DNA from: Haloarchaeobius sp. HME9146
Lineage (GTDB): Archaea; Halobacteriota; Halobacteria; Halobacteriales; Natrialbaceae
DNA length: 64,000 nt
Reading direction: 5' to 3'
NCBI RefSeq assembly: GCF_025399835.1
Contig: NZ_JAODVR010000001.1
Coordinates: 2,790,001 to 2,854,000 of the forward strand
This document shows positions 1 through 11,327 of this stretch, one piece after another. The notes beneath the pieces were generated by a model that searched no databases, was not told where the DNA came from, and worked only from the letters and a program-made list of their open reading frames with translations. Position 1 is the stretch's first letter. Each line of letters begins with the position of its first letter. A program made the position numbers and the translations under genes.

Positions 1-379
1 CGGAGATACCGATACCCTGCTGCCCGCGTGACTGCTCGCGCGCGTGGAAGCGACTCCCGTACAGCAGTTTTCCGAAGACCTTCGGGAGCGATTCCTTGGT
101 GATGCCCGGCCCGTTGTCTTCGACGATGAGACGGTAGTAGTCGTCCGCCTCCTGGATCTCGACGTAGACGTCGGGGAGAATCTTGGCTTCTTCGGCGGCG
201 TCGAGGGCGTTGTCTACGGCTTCCTTGACCGCAGTGACCAGCCCTCGGGCTCCGCTGTTGAAGCCGAGCATCTGCTTGTTCTTCTCGAAGAACTCGGCGA
301 TGGAGATGGCCCGTTGGCTCTCGGCCAACTCCTCGGCGATGCCTGCTTCCTCGCCGAGTGTCGACTGGAAGGACGTCAT
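1..379 (-). CDS. top6B: DNA topoisomerase VI subunit B, N-terminal part (truncated by window edge)
   Basis: This is the ATPase subunit of the archaeal type IIB topoisomerase, which with Top6A relaxes and decatenates DNA in an ATP-dependent reaction. About 126 N-terminal residues are present; the rest lies to the left of the window. The GHKL ATPase fold is clear: motif EAVDNALDA carries the metal-binding Asn, and EDNGPGI is the ATP-contacting Asp-Gly motif. It is followed by [20 protein letters not shown], which is typical of Top6B. The start is the ATG whose complement is CAT at 377-379 ([10 protein letters not shown]...). It diverges from the gene at 494 and from gyrBA, so type IIA and type IIB topoisomerase genes are neighbours here. 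top6A would be expected just beyond the left edge (inference). Confidence 0.95.
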   Translation of the reverse strand, partial: MTSFQSTLGEEAGIAEELAESQRAISIAEFFEKNKQMLGFNSGARGLVTAVKEAVDNALDAAEEAKILPDVYVEIQEADDYYRLIVEDNGPGITKESLPKVFGKLLYGSRFHAREQSRGQQGIGIS

Positions 380-493
380 TCTGTGGCGCAACGTTTCGCC
401 CGCGGGGTTAAAAGCCGTGTGCAAGCAGGGTGGAAGTGAAGCACCCCGGCCAGTAACGTGATATATGTCCGTCCTGTATCGACGTGTCAAGAG

Positions 494-826
494 ATGCCAC
501 TACTCGGACCCACCGGTACCGATTACACGTTCGTCGTCGTCGCCGTCGCGCTCGCGGCCCTGCTGGTCTCGACGGCGACGCTTCTGACGCTCCGGAACAG
601 CCCGTGGTCCGTCGACGAGACACCGCTGTGGTTCCTCGCCGGCATCGCGTTCTCGGCGGTCAACGCCGTCTTGCTCGCCGCGCTCGCGCTCTACACGATG
701 ACGACCGGGCACGAGGCCTCGACGCTGATGCTGCTCGGCGCGTTCGGCGTGTTCTTCGCCGTCGTCGGCGGCTACCAGCAGACCCGGACCGAGCTGCTCG
801 GCACGTACGACATCGAAGATATCTGA
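494..826 (+). CDS. Small integral membrane protein, unknown function
   Basis: A 110-residue protein beginning [11 protein letters not shown]. It has three predicted membrane helices, roughly residues 10-32, 44-68 and 74-92, then a short soluble tail ending in TYDIEDI. No known motif was recognised. A longer in-frame start exists at 458 (MIYVRPV...), but the internal ATG at 494 gives a protein that enters the membrane directly and is preferred. It sits between the divergent top6B and the gyrB promoter, on the same strand as gyrBA but separated from it by 158 bases. A role in topology is not implied by the sequence. Confidence 0.7.
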   Translation: MPLLGPTGTDYTFVVVAVALAALLVSTATLLTLRNSPWSVDETPLWFLAGIAFSAVNAVLLAALALYTMTTGHEASTLMLLGAFGVFFAVVGGYQQTRTELLGTYDIEDI

Positions 827-912
827 ACACGTCTCTTTCTCCGCCGGTCGACACCCGAACGAGGACCGGCTGGGCTGTCGTCGCTGCCCCGTGGTCACCG
901 CGCCATCACTGA

Positions 913-2898
<1,986 letters not shown>

Positions 2899-5397
2899 AT
2901 GAGTTCAGAAGCCCCCGAATCCCCCGACGTTCCAGCAGACCGAATCGAACACGTCCGCATCGAGGACGAGATGGAGCAGAGCTACATCGACTACGCGATG
3001 TCCGTCATCGTCGGGCGTGCCCTGCCCGACGTTCGTGACGGCCTCAAGCCCGTCCACCGCCGCATCCTCTACGCGATGCACGACATGGGCGTCACGAGTC
3101 GGTCGAGCCACCGGAAGAGTTCGTCCATCGTCGGCGAGACGATGGGTGACTACCACCCCCACGGCGACCAGGCCATCTACGACACCCTCGTGGGCATGGC
3201 CCAGGACTTCTCCATGCGCTACCCGCTGGTCGACGGCCAGGGGAACTTCGGCAGCATGGACGGCGACCCGGCCGCAGCCATGCGGTACACGGAGGCCCGG
3301 ATGGCACCCATCGCCGAGACGCTCATGGAGGACATCGAGAAGGACACGGTCGACTTCTCCTCGAACTACGACGACCGCCTCGAGGAGCCCGACGTGCTCC
3401 CGGCGTCCTTCCCGAACCTCCTCGTCAACGGCAGCACGGGTATCGCGGTCGGGATGTCCACGAACATCCCGCCGCACAACCTCGGCGAGATCATCGACGC
3501 GACCATCGAGGTCATCGACAACCCCGGAGCCGACGTGAACGACCTGATGGAGCACGTCAAGGGCCCGGACTTCCCGACCGGCGCGAACATCGTCGGCCGC
3601 AACGCCGTCCGCAAGGCGTACGCGACCGGCCGCGGCCGCATCCGCATCCGCGCCGAGTTCGAGGTCGAGGACTGGAAGAAGGACCGGAAACGCATCGTCA
3701 TCACCGAACTGCCCTACCAGGAGAACAAGGCCCGCCTCGTCGAGCGCATCGCCGACAACGTCAACGAAGGCAAGATAGAGGGCATCTCGGACCTGCGCGA
3801 CGAGTCCGACCGTGACGGCGTCCGCGTCGCCATCGACCTCAAGCGCGGTGCGAACGTCGAGGTCGTCAAGAACCAGCTCATCGAGCACCACCTCGAGAAG
3901 ACGTTCGGTGTCATCAACCTCTCGCTGGTCGACGGCCAGCCGAAGGTGCTCTCGCTGAAGGAGACGCTCGAGCACTACATCGACCACCGCAAGGAGGTCG
4001 TCCGCCGGCGCTCGCAGTACGACCTCCAGCAGGCCGAGGACCGCGCACACATCCTCGAAGGCCGGCTGAAGGCGCTCGACCACATCGACGACGTGGTCGA
4101 ACTCATCCGGAACTCCGACGACCGCGACGCCGCGAAGACCGGGCTCGAGGAGACGTACGAGCTCTCCGAGGCGCAGTCAGAGCACATCGTCCGGATGCAA
4201 CTCGGCTCGCTCACCAGCATGGAGCGCGCCGAGATCGAGGACGAGTACGAACAGGTCCAGGAGACCATCGAGTACCTCGAATCCGTCCTCGCCAGCGAGG
4301 AGAAGCTCCTCGACGTCATCAAGACGGAGCTCCGGCAGGTCAAAGACCAGTACGACGACGACCGCCGCACCTCCTTCGTCGCGGACACCGGCGAGGTCAC
4401 GCACGAGGACCTCATCCCGGAGGAGGACGTGCTCGTCGTCTTCACCGAGGACGACTACGTCAAGCGCATGCCCGTCGACACGTTCGACGCCCAGCACCGC
4501 GGTGGGAAGGGCATCATCGGCGGCGACATCAAGGAGGGCGACCGGGTGTCGAAGGTGTTCCGCGCGAGCACCCACGACTACCTCCTCTGTTTCACCAACC
4601 ACGGGCAGGTGTACCAGCTCAAGGGCTACCAGATTCCCGAGATGTCCCGCACCGCCCGCGGGAAGTCGGCCGTGAACATCATCGACCTCGACGACGGTGA
4701 AGAGATAACCGCCGTCGTGAACACGGACGACTTCGAGGAAGACGAGGCCATCACGATGGCCACCCGGAACGGCTACGTCAAGCGGACGAAGACCGAGGAC
4801 TTCCAGAACATCCTCTCGACCGGTATCATCGCCGCCAAACTCGACGACGGCGACGAACTCGTCGACGTCGAGGTCACCGACGGCACGAAGGACCTGGTCA
4901 TCGGCACCGAGCAGGGGATGACCATCCGGTTCGACGAGGACGAGGTCCGGACGATGGGTCGCAACACCCGCGGCGTCCGCGGCATCAAGCTCGACGAGGA
5001 CGACCACATCGCCGGGCTCGTCGCCACCGACGAGGCCGACGAGCGCGCACTCCTGACCGTCACGAAGAACGGCTACGGGAAGCGCACGCTCCTGTCGAAC
5101 TACCGCCGCCAGTCCCGCTACGGGAAGGGTCTCATCGACATCAAGACGAACGAACGCAACGGGACCGTCACGTCGGTGAAGGCCGTCAGCGAGGACGACC
5201 ACGCGGTCGTTATGTCCGAACAGGGCCAGATCATGCGGACCCGCGTCTCGGACATCTCGCTCCAGGGCCGCAACACCATGGGCGTGACCGTGATGGACGT
5301 CGCTGCAGACGATGCGGTCGCGACCGTCGAGGTCGTCCCGACCGTCCCGGATGAACCGGACGAGGTCGACGAGGCCGAAGAGGCTGCCGCCGAGTAA
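2899..5397 (+). CDS. gyrA: DNA gyrase subunit A
   Basis: Breakage-reunion subunit of gyrase, 832 residues. The N-terminal core begins at [20 protein letters not shown]. The catalytic tyrosine is Tyr130 in [10 protein letters not shown]. The six-bladed C-terminal DNA-wrapping domain is present, with a GyrA-box variant QHRGGKG (about residue 535), which argues for gyrase rather than topoisomerase IV. The tail is acidic. The quinolone-pocket segment reads [11 protein letters not shown], so the position equivalent to E. coli Ser83 is Gln91, while the Asp87 equivalent (Asp95) is kept. It follows gyrB with zero spacing. No strong T-tract terminator was seen in the 100 bases after the stop. Confidence 0.98.
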   Translation: MSSEAPESPDVPADRIEHVRIEDEMEQSYIDYAMSVIVGRALPDVRDGLKPVHRRILYAMHDMGVTSRSSHRKSSSIVGETMGDYHPHGDQAIYDTLVGMAQDFSMRYPLVDGQGNFGSMDGDPAAAMRYTEARMAPIAETLMEDIEKDTVDFSSNYDDRLEEPDVLPASFPNLLVNGSTGIAVGMSTNIPPHNLGEIIDATIEVIDNPGADVNDLMEHVKGPDFPTGANIVGRNAVRKAYATGRGRIRIRAEFEVEDWKKDRKRIVITELPYQENKARLVERIADNVNEGKIEGISDLRDESDRDGVRVAIDLKRGANVEVVKNQLIEHHLEKTFGVINLSLVDGQPKVLSLKETLEHYIDHRKEVVRRRSQYDLQQAEDRAHILEGRLKALDHIDDVVELIRNSDDRDAAKTGLEETYELSEAQSEHIVRMQLGSLTSMERAEIEDEYEQVQETIEYLESVLASEEKLLDVIKTELRQVKDQYDDDRRTSFVADTGEVTHEDLIPEEDVLVVFTEDDYVKRMPVDTFDAQHRGGKGIIGGDIKEGDRVSKVFRASTHDYLLCFTNHGQVYQLKGYQIPEMSRTARGKSAVNIIDLDDGEEITAVVNTDDFEEDEAITMATRNGYVKRTKTEDFQNILSTGIIAAKLDDGDELVDVEVTDGTKDLVIGTEQGMTIRFDEDEVRTMGRNTRGVRGIKLDEDDHIAGLVATDEADERALLTVTKNGYGKRTLLSNYRRQSRYGKGLIDIKTNERNGTVTSVKAVSEDDHAVVMSEQGQIMRTRVSDISLQGRNTMGVTVMDVAADDAVATVEVVPTVPDEPDEVDEAEEAAAE

Positions 5398-5506
5398 GCT
5401 CTCACCGACCCCATCCTTCCGTTCTCCGTACTCGAATAGTCGCTCATTAGCTATGGGCCTCGCGTGCATCCCTCTGGCTACTCGACCATCACGTCGACGA
5501 CCACCA

Positions 5507-5938
5507 ATGCCGACACTCAGCCCCACAGCCCTGACGATTCGAGAGAAGCGCGAACACGCGTGTGCCCTGTTCGAGAGTCGCTGGCAGACGGGCCAGTTCG
5601 ACCCGGACCTCGTCACGGCGGACTACCAGGCCTGCGGACTCACCACGGACCCGGTCGACGCCGCCGGTGAGGCCGCAGCGGTCGCCTCCGTCCACGAAGC
5701 GTTCCCCGACCTCCGGACGACGGTCCGTGCGGTGGTCTGCGAGGGTGACTTCGTGGCCGTCCACTTCGAGGTGACTGGGACACACGAGGGCCCCATCGCG
5801 GGCGTCGCTCCGACGGACGACACGCTCCGGACCGAGGGGATGGTTCTCTACGCCTTCGAGGACGGTCTCATAGCCGAGTCGCGGACGTTCCTCGACCTGC
5901 CGAGCGTACTCGACGGACTGAGCGATACGAGGGTGTAG
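5507..5938 (+). CDS. SnoaL-like / ester-cyclase-like small protein
   Basis: A 143-residue protein, MPTLSPTALTIREKRE.... The pattern of an initial helix, a short insert, VVCEGDFVAVHFEVTGTHEGPIAGVAPT and a final RTEGMVLYAFEDGLIAES strand matches the NTF2-fold SnoaL/ester cyclase family. That family includes polyketide cyclases and many uncharacterised enzymes. No specific substrate can be assigned. A longer in-frame start at 5453 would add a basic, Pro/Arg-rich stretch unlike haloarchaeal proteins, so the ATG at 5507 is preferred. It converges with the arginase gene, with 45 bases between the stops. Confidence 0.75.
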   Translation: MPTLSPTALTIREKREHACALFESRWQTGQFDPDLVTADYQACGLTTDPVDAAGEAAAVASVHEAFPDLRTTVRAVVCEGDFVAVHFEVTGTHEGPIAGVAPTDDTLRTEGMVLYAFEDGLIAESRTFLDLPSVLDGLSDTRV

Positions 5939-5983
5939 GACGAGCCCGTCACGGGTCACCGAGAAACGACGTTTCCGGCGCGT

Positions 5984-6910
5984 TCAGATGATGCGCTTGC
6001 CGAGCCCGCTGGCCGCCAGCTCGGTCGCCAGCTTCGCGGTCTGGTTCTGTTCGTCGAGCACCGGGTTCACCTCGACGAGTTCCAGCGAGCGGAGCACGTC
6101 GTGGTTCCGGTCGTACTCGGCGACGCGTTCGAGCGCGTAGTGCGCTTCGCGGTAGGTGACGCCGCCGTGGACCGGCGTCCCGACACCGGGTGCTTCGTTG
6201 GGGTCGAGCCAGTCGAGGTCCAGGCTGACGTGGATGCCGTCGACGCCCGCGGTCGCGATTTCCAGCGCTTGGTCGACGACCTCGGCGATGCCGTGTTCGT
6301 CGATGTCGGACATGGTGAACACCGTGCCCTCGCTGTCGCGGATGGCCTCTGCTTCGTCGCTGTCGATGTCGCGCAGGCCGACCCAGACCGTGTTCTCCTC
6401 GCTGAGGTTCGGCGAGTTCGCCCACTCCACACCCTCGAAGTCGCGGTAGCCCAGCGCCGCTGCCAGGGGCATCCCGTGGATGTTCCCACTCGGCGAGGTC
6501 TCGGGCGTGTTGTAGTCACCGTGGGCGTCGAACCAGATGGTGCCGATCTCCGCGTCGCGGGAGGCACCCTTCAGCGAGCCGATGGCGATGGAGTGGTCGC
6601 CACCGAGGGCGAGCGGGACGTAGCCGTCGTCGATGGACTCTGCAACTCGGTCGGCGAGGCGGGTACAGACATCCTCGACCTCGCGGACGAACTTCGCATC
6701 GCGGCCCTCCTCGTCCGGTTCCTCCGCCGCCGGGTCGCGCGTCTCCGCTGTCGGCACGAGGAGGTCACCGGTGTCGACACACTCGACGCCTGCCTTCTCC
6801 AGTTGCGCCGCCAGCCCGGCGTAGCGGATGGCCGAGGGTCCCATGTCGACGCCACGTCGGTTCGCTCCGTAGTCGGTCGGTGCACCGATGAGTCTCACCT
6901 TTCTGCTCAT
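5984..6910 (-). CDS. rocF: Arginase (ureohydrolase family)
   Basis: Probably hydrolyses arginine to ornithine and urea in the cytoplasm with a binuclear Mn centre. The protein is 308 residues, the usual size. Metal and substrate motifs in order: GGDHS at 103-107, DAHGD then [13 protein letters not shown] at 128-146, and SLDLDWLDP at 229-237, followed by [10 protein letters not shown]. The [13 protein letters not shown] form is characteristic of arginase; agmatinases and formiminoglutamases differ there. The start ATG (CAT at 6908-6910) opens directly into the Rossmann-like [15 protein letters not shown]; an upstream in-frame extension would be low-quality coding. It diverges from the membrane protein at 7061. 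Agmatinase-type activity cannot be fully excluded without an assay. Confidence 0.93.
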   Translation of the reverse strand: MSRKVRLIGAPTDYGANRRGVDMGPSAIRYAGLAAQLEKAGVECVDTGDLLVPTAETRDPAAEEPDEEGRDAKFVREVEDVCTRLADRVAESIDDGYVPLALGGDHSIAIGSLKGASRDAEIGTIWFDAHGDYNTPETSPSGNIHGMPLAAALGYRDFEGVEWANSPNLSEENTVWVGLRDIDSDEAEAIRDSEGTVFTMSDIDEHGIAEVVDQALEIATAGVDGIHVSLDLDWLDPNEAPGVGTPVHGGVTYREAHYALERVAEYDRNHDVLRSLELVEVNPVLDEQNQTAKLATELAASGLGKRII

Positions 6911-7060
6911 GTCCGTCGCTTGTCGTGGCGCACCTATCAACGAACCGGTTGGGACCGTGAGAGAGGGCGCGGGAACGGAGAGAGGTAGTCTGGTTGAAAA
7001 GAAAAACGCGCGCTGTACTTTCCCGCACTTACAAGTCACCGTCTCGCGTTACTCAGTCAC

Positions 7061-7435
7061 ATGAGCACGGACGCCTCGACCAGCTACGACGGCCTGGGGA
7101 ACCTCCCGCTCCGGTTCGTCGTCTGGGTCCTCGCCGCCATCCTCCTCGGGCGACTGTTCCAGAACAACTCGCTGTACGACCTCCGACAGCTTCGTGCCGA
7201 ACAGGTCCTCGTCCGGCTGGGGTCGTTCGCCGTCCTCGGTGCGTTCGTCTACTGGCTCGGGTTCCTGGCACGCCCGGACATCGCCGCCATCGTCATCGTC
7301 GCCTCTGCAGGGTTCATCGCGATGTGGATGCTCCCGTGGCTCATCGTTCGTATCATGGTGTACGCCACCGACAACGAGGAGTACGCCGACGCGCGGAAGT
7401 GGGAAGCGATAACCGCGGGCCGAAAGTTCGACTGA
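7061..7435 (+). CDS. Small haloarchaeal membrane protein, unknown function
   Basis: 124 residues. After a polar N-terminus of about 14 residues there are three hydrophobic segments: about 17-34 (LRFVVWVLAAILLGRLF), 50-68 and 73-96. The soluble tail carries YATDNEEYADARKWEAITAG. No known domain was recognised. It diverges from arginase (150 bases apart) and ends 9 bases before the convergent epimerase stop. The acidic composition and consistent third-position GC support a real gene. Confidence 0.75.
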   Translation: MSTDASTSYDGLGNLPLRFVVWVLAAILLGRLFQNNSLYDLRQLRAEQVLVRLGSFAVLGAFVYWLGFLARPDIAAIVIVASAGFIAMWMLPWLIVRIMVYATDNEEYADARKWEAITAGRKFD

Positions 7436-7444
7436 GTCGTTCGT

Positions 7445-8380
7445 TCAGTCCAGGTACGGCGCGCAGACGCGACGCATCCCTTCTTCGAAGCTGACCTGGG
7501 GCTCCCAGCCGGTCGCTTCGGTCATCTTCGTGTGGTCGGCCATCGTGTGCTGGACGAACACGTCCTCGTCGATGGGGTTCTCGACGTGTTCCGGCTCGAT
7601 GTCCTTCCCCATGATGGTACACAGCGTCTCGACGATCTCGTTCGCGGAGTACTGCTCGCCGGTGCCGAGGTTGTAGATGCCGGTCAGTTCGTGGTCCGCG
7701 GCCGCTTCGAGCCCGCGGACGATGTCGTCGACGTAGGTGAGGTCGCGGGTGTGGGTCCCGTCACCGTAGATGACCGGCGGTTCGTCGTTCGCGAGCCAGT
7801 CGGCGAACTGGGCGACGATGTTGGCGAACTCGCCCTTGTGCTCCTCGGCACCGCCCTCGTAGCCCTGGTAGACGGAGAAGAAACGCATGCCGGCCATCGA
7901 GAGGCCGTGGTAGTTGTGGAAGTACTCGGCGTAGCGCTCGCGGGCGAGCTTGGAAGCCTCGTAGCCGGTGTTCGCGGCGACGTCCATGGACTCCGGCGAC
8001 GGTTCGGTGCGGTTCCCGTAGATGGAGGAGGTCGAGGCGTAGACGACGGTGTCACAGCCGTCCTGCCGGCACTGCTCGACCGTGTTGGCGAAGCCTTCGA
8101 CGTTGACACGAAGGCCGTTGAGGAGGTTCTCGCGGGAGTCCTCGTGCATCTTCAGCGAGGAGAGTGCCGCGAGATGGAAGAGAGCGTCGACGCCCTCGGT
8201 CGGGAGGTCGTCGTCGAGGACGCTCGCCTGGACGAACTCGACGCCGTCGTCGAGGTTCTCGGGCGTCCCGAGGTAACAGTCGTCGACGACGACCACGTCG
8301 TTCTCCTGTGCGAGATAGTTCGCGAGATTCGAACCGATGAAGCCTGCGCCACCTGTGACGAGGACGCGCTTGTCCTGCAT
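7445..8380 (-). CDS. NAD-dependent sugar-nucleotide epimerase/dehydratase (extended SDR, UDP-glucose 4-epimerase-like)
   Basis: 311 residues. The Rossmann motif VLVTGGAGFIGSNLA is at residues 6-20, with the NAD-discriminating acidic pair VVVDD. The catalytic set is intact: a Ser/Thr run in YASTSSIYG and the YEASK (YxxxK) dyad. The sequence resembles UDP-glucose 4-epimerases and related nucleoside-diphosphate-sugar epimerases that supply glycans for S-layer or cell-surface glycosylation. The exact sugar cannot be named. The ATG at 8378-8380 is chosen because it opens at MQDKRVLVTGG; the longer reading frame adds an unlike leader. It is divergently arranged with the regulator at 8507. Confidence 0.92.
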   Translation of the reverse strand: MQDKRVLVTGGAGFIGSNLANYLAQENDVVVVDDCYLGTPENLDDGVEFVQASVLDDDLPTEGVDALFHLAALSSLKMHEDSRENLLNGLRVNVEGFANTVEQCRQDGCDTVVYASTSSIYGNRTEPSPESMDVAANTGYEASKLARERYAEYFHNYHGLSMAGMRFFSVYQGYEGGAEEHKGEFANIVAQFADWLANDEPPVIYGDGTHTRDLTYVDDIVRGLEAAADHELTGIYNLGTGEQYSANEIVETLCTIMGKDIEPEHVENPIDEDVFVQHTMADHTKMTEATGWEPQVSFEEGMRRVCAPYLD

Positions 8381-8506
8381 GCGTCGGGGTCGTTCGGCGA
8401 CGCTTGTATCACTATCGTTTACTGTCCTCACCCTGACGAACTGGACAGTCTGCCGAATCGGCCAGTATCCCACGCCTTTAAGGACGCTAATTACGAATGA
8501 TTTTCC

Positions 8507-9040
8507 ATGTCGTCAATCGAGCTGACCCCGAGCCAGAAAAACATCTTGCAGGCACTCATCAACCTCCATCGGAAAACCGAGGACGCCGTCAAGGGTGAGG
8601 ACATCGCCAAGCGTGTCGACCGGAATCCGGGGACCATCCGCAACCAGATGCAGAGTCTGAAGGCCCTCCAGCTGGTTGAGGGCGTACCCGGCCCGAAGGG
8701 TGGGTACAAGCCGACCGCCGCCGCGTACGAAGCACTCGAGATACAGCAGATGGACGAGCCCGCGACCGTCCCGTTCTTCCACGAGGGCGAGGAGGTCGAG
8801 GACGCCATCGTCGAGGAGATCGACCTCTCGTCGGTCCACCACCCGGAACTCTGTCGTGCCGAGATTCACGTGCAGGGGTCAGTGCGTGACATCCACGAAG
8901 GGGACTCGGTCATCGTCGGTCCGACGCCGCTCTCGAAGCTCCGCATCGCCGGCACCGTCGACGGGAAGGACGACACCAACAACATCGTCATCCTTCGCAT
9001 CGATGAGATGGAGGCACCGGCCGAAGAGCCGGCGCATTAG
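8507..9040 (+). CDS. Winged-helix transcriptional regulator, HrcA-like DNA-binding domain (COG2524 N-terminal type)
   Basis: 177 residues. The N-terminal 75 residues, from LTPSQKNILQALINLHRK through KGEDIAKRV.RNPGTIRNQM to VEGVPGPKGGYKPT, match the archaeal winged-helix domain related to the HrcA DNA-binding region. In methanogens this domain is joined to CBS domains. Here the C-terminal half (VEDAIVEEIDLSSVHHPELCRAEIHVQG...) has no recognisable CBS pair and looks like a small beta-rich sensor domain. Its ligand is unknown. A TATA-like CTTTAAGG centred near 8479 lies 28 bases before the ATG, giving a leaderless transcript. It diverges from the epimerase gene, which is a possible target (inference). 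Confidence 0.85.
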   Translation: MSSIELTPSQKNILQALINLHRKTEDAVKGEDIAKRVDRNPGTIRNQMQSLKALQLVEGVPGPKGGYKPTAAAYEALEIQQMDEPATVPFFHEGEEVEDAIVEEIDLSSVHHPELCRAEIHVQGSVRDIHEGDSVIVGPTPLSKLRIAGTVDGKDDTNNIVILRIDEMEAPAEEPAH

Positions 9041-9109
9041 ACTGCCAACAGTTCGCACACCCGCCGGGGTTTCAACACCTTTGTATCGGTCGGTTTCTGA
9101 GGTTGCCGT

Positions 9110-10267
9110 ATGGCTACGAAGGTCGTCGTGCTCGGCGCGGGCTATGCCGGCGCAGGCACCATCAACGATTTACAGGAGAAGGTCGGCCCGAACGTCGAAC
9201 TGACGTGGGTCGCCGACAAGGACTACCACCTCGTGCTGCACGAGTCCCATCGCTGCATCCGGGACCCGAACGTGCAGGACAAGATAACCATTCCCGTCGG
9301 CGAGATCGCCGACCCCGGGACCGAGTTCATCAAGGGCGAAGTGACGAACGTCGACGTCGACGAGCAGGTCGTCGAACTCGCCGACGACACCACCGTCGAC
9401 TACGACTACGTCGTCGTCGCGATGGGCAGCCAGACTGCATACTACGGCATCCCCGGGATGGCCGAGCACTCGCTCACGCTCAAGAACCTCGACGACGCCC
9501 TCGAGATTCACGAACAGGTGAAAGCGGCCGCCGAGAACGCGACCCGAGACGACCGTGCGACCGTCGTCGTCGGTGGTGCCGGTCTCTCCGGCATCCAGTC
9601 CGCCGGTGAGATCGCGGAGTTCCGCGACAAGCACCGCGCCCCGATGGACATCTACCTCGTCGAAGCGCTCGAAGAGATCTTCCCGCCGGGCGACGCGGAG
9701 ATCCAGGGCGCGCTCCGCAAGCGTCTCGAGGACGCCGACATCGAGATCCTCACGAACGACCCCATCACCGAGGCCGAGGAGGGTACCATCCACTTCGACG
9801 AGGGCGAGCCCCTCGACTACGACGTCTTCCTCTGGACCGGTGGCATCACCGGCCACGACTGCATGGACGAGGTCGACCTCGAGAACGAGCACAACCGCGT
9901 CAACGCGGACATGACCTTCCAGACCTCCGACGAGAACGTGTTCGCCATCGGCGACTCCGCCGTCATCGAGCAGCCCGGCGAGCGCCCCGCCCCGCCGACG
10001 GCCCAGGCCGCCTGGCAGGCAGCCGAAGTCGCCGCCGAGAACGTCGTCCGCGCCATCAACGGCCAGCGCCTCGAATCCTGGACCCACAACGACAAGGGGA
10101 CCGTCGTCTCCATCGGCGACAAGGCGGTCGCCCACGACGTCGACATGCTCCCCATCTCGACGTTCGGTGGCTTCCCGGCCGAGACGCTGAAGAAGCTCAT
10201 CGCCGCCCGCTGGATCGCGACGGTCACCTCCTGGAACCGCGCCCGGAAGTCCTGGGACGCGCTGTAG
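9110..10267 (+). CDS. ndh: Type II (non-proton-pumping) NADH dehydrogenase-like FAD oxidoreductase
   Basis: 385 residues, a two-dinucleotide-domain flavoprotein. FAD-binding GAGYAG is at residues 9-14, the NADH-binding GGAGLSG at 155-161, and the second FAD motif VFAIGDSAV with Asp282 near the C-terminus. The C-terminal tail (LIAARWIATVTSWNRARKSW) is amphipathic, as in NDH-2 proteins that attach peripherally to the membrane. NDH-2 passes electrons from NADH to menaquinone without pumping protons. Sulfide:quinone oxidoreductase is an alternative within the family, but the paired redox cysteines typical of that enzyme are not seen. It lies 69 bases after the regulator, on the same strand. Confidence 0.88.
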   Translation: MATKVVVLGAGYAGAGTINDLQEKVGPNVELTWVADKDYHLVLHESHRCIRDPNVQDKITIPVGEIADPGTEFIKGEVTNVDVDEQVVELADDTTVDYDYVVVAMGSQTAYYGIPGMAEHSLTLKNLDDALEIHEQVKAAAENATRDDRATVVVGGAGLSGIQSAGEIAEFRDKHRAPMDIYLVEALEEIFPPGDAEIQGALRKRLEDADIEILTNDPITEAEEGTIHFDEGEPLDYDVFLWTGGITGHDCMDEVDLENEHNRVNADMTFQTSDENVFAIGDSAVIEQPGERPAPPTAQAAWQAAEVAAENVVRAINGQRLESWTHNDKGTVVSIGDKAVAHDVDMLPISTFGGFPAETLKKLIAARWIATVTSWNRARKSWDAL

Positions 10268-10332
10268 ACCCGACGCCGTCTTTCTCCCCGTCTTCTTACC
10301 TCGACCAGCCAGCCGTGGCTCCCGGTGGGCAG

Positions 10333-11151
10333 TCAGCCCTCGCCGCCCACGTCCGGTTCGGCGGTCCCAGGCTCCCGCTCGACCGCGTTCACGACAGCAC
10401 CGAGCAACAGGACGACCCCACAGAAGTAGAGCCAGGTGACCAGCAGCAGGACGCTCGCGATGAGGTTGCTATCGTCCCCGCTCAGGGAGGCATAGACCTG
10501 GAAGAGCACCTGGAGCAGCGTCCACCCGACGGCCGCGACGAGCGTCCCGGGCAAGACGTCACGTGGCTCGGTCTCGACGTCCGGGAACAGGTAGTACATC
10601 GGGAAGAACGCGACGACGAGCCCGCCGACCAGTACCAGAGGGACCACGAGCCCGATAAACGGGACGAACGAGAAGAACGCGACCACGCTGGTCGCCCCGA
10701 CCATCGCGACGATTCCCAGCGTGAGCGTGGCGAGCATCAGCAGACTCTTCTTCAACTGGCCGACGAACGTCTCCTTCGCGGTCGTCTCGTAGACCGCCGA
10801 GAAGGCGGTATCGATGCCGCGGAACACCTTGATGGCACCCCAGACGAGCGTGAGCACCCCGATGACGGACGCGCCGACAGTGGAGCCCGCCCCGGCGCTG
10901 CGCTGTTGGTCTATCATCACCTCAATGATGCCGCCCACCGACGGGGAGACGCTACTAGTGGTGACCTCGACGATTCGCTCCTGGAGTTCGGGCGCGCCGA
11001 ACACCGAGACCGCGAGGAAGACGAACAGGAGCAACGGGACGAGTGAGACGAAGGCGCTGTAGGCGATGCTGCCGGCGAGGAAGGTCACGTTCTTCTCGCC
11101 GAAGACGCGCTTGACCAGTTTCGCCCGTTCGACGACCGACTGGAGGTCCAT
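10333..11151 (-). CDS. YihY/virulence factor BrkB family membrane protein
   Basis: 272 residues with six predicted membrane helices (about 24-52, 93-110, 138-163, 166-190, 200-222, 230-257). The N-terminal TFLAGSIAYSAFVSLVPLLL is the hallmark of the YihY/UPF0761 family, followed by WGAIKVFRGIDTAF. The family was once mislabelled as ribonuclease BN; its true function is unsettled, with transport or envelope roles suggested. The start ATG is at 11149-11151, immediately before MDLQSVVERA. It converges with ndh (65 bases between stops). Confidence 0.9.
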   Translation of the reverse strand: MDLQSVVERAKLVKRVFGEKNVTFLAGSIAYSAFVSLVPLLLFVFLAVSVFGAPELQERIVEVTTSSVSPSVGGIIEVMIDQQRSAGAGSTVGASVIGVLTLVWGAIKVFRGIDTAFSAVYETTAKETFVGQLKKSLLMLATLTLGIVAMVGATSVVAFFSFVPFIGLVVPLVLVGGLVVAFFPMYYLFPDVETEPRDVLPGTLVAAVGWTLLQVLFQVYASLSGDDSNLIASVLLLVTWLYFCGVVLLLGAVVNAVEREPGTAEPDVGGEG

Positions 11152-11327
11152 ACGTCACATATGGCGACCTGCGACCGTAATCGGCCCCCCTGACGGCGGG
11201 CCCCCACTTGAAGTACCAGAACGGACCGAAACCCGTCGTGTCCTGAACGCAGCCGCGCGGGGAACACGGCGGGTGTGCGACGACCCTCCGCGCGAGCGTA
11301 GTGAGGTTCGTCGCCTGTTCGCCAGAC

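Noticed and set aside
4177-5616. 479-residue open frame on the minus strand opposite gyrA
   Set aside because: Antisense shadow of GyrA's C-terminal domain; no domain or start signals.
5955-5970. 16-base identical sequence GTCACCGAGAAACGAC at 5955-5970 and 26314-26329, each just after a stop codon
   Set aside because: One match of this length is near chance for a 64 kb GC-rich window; no hairpin, no third copy seen.
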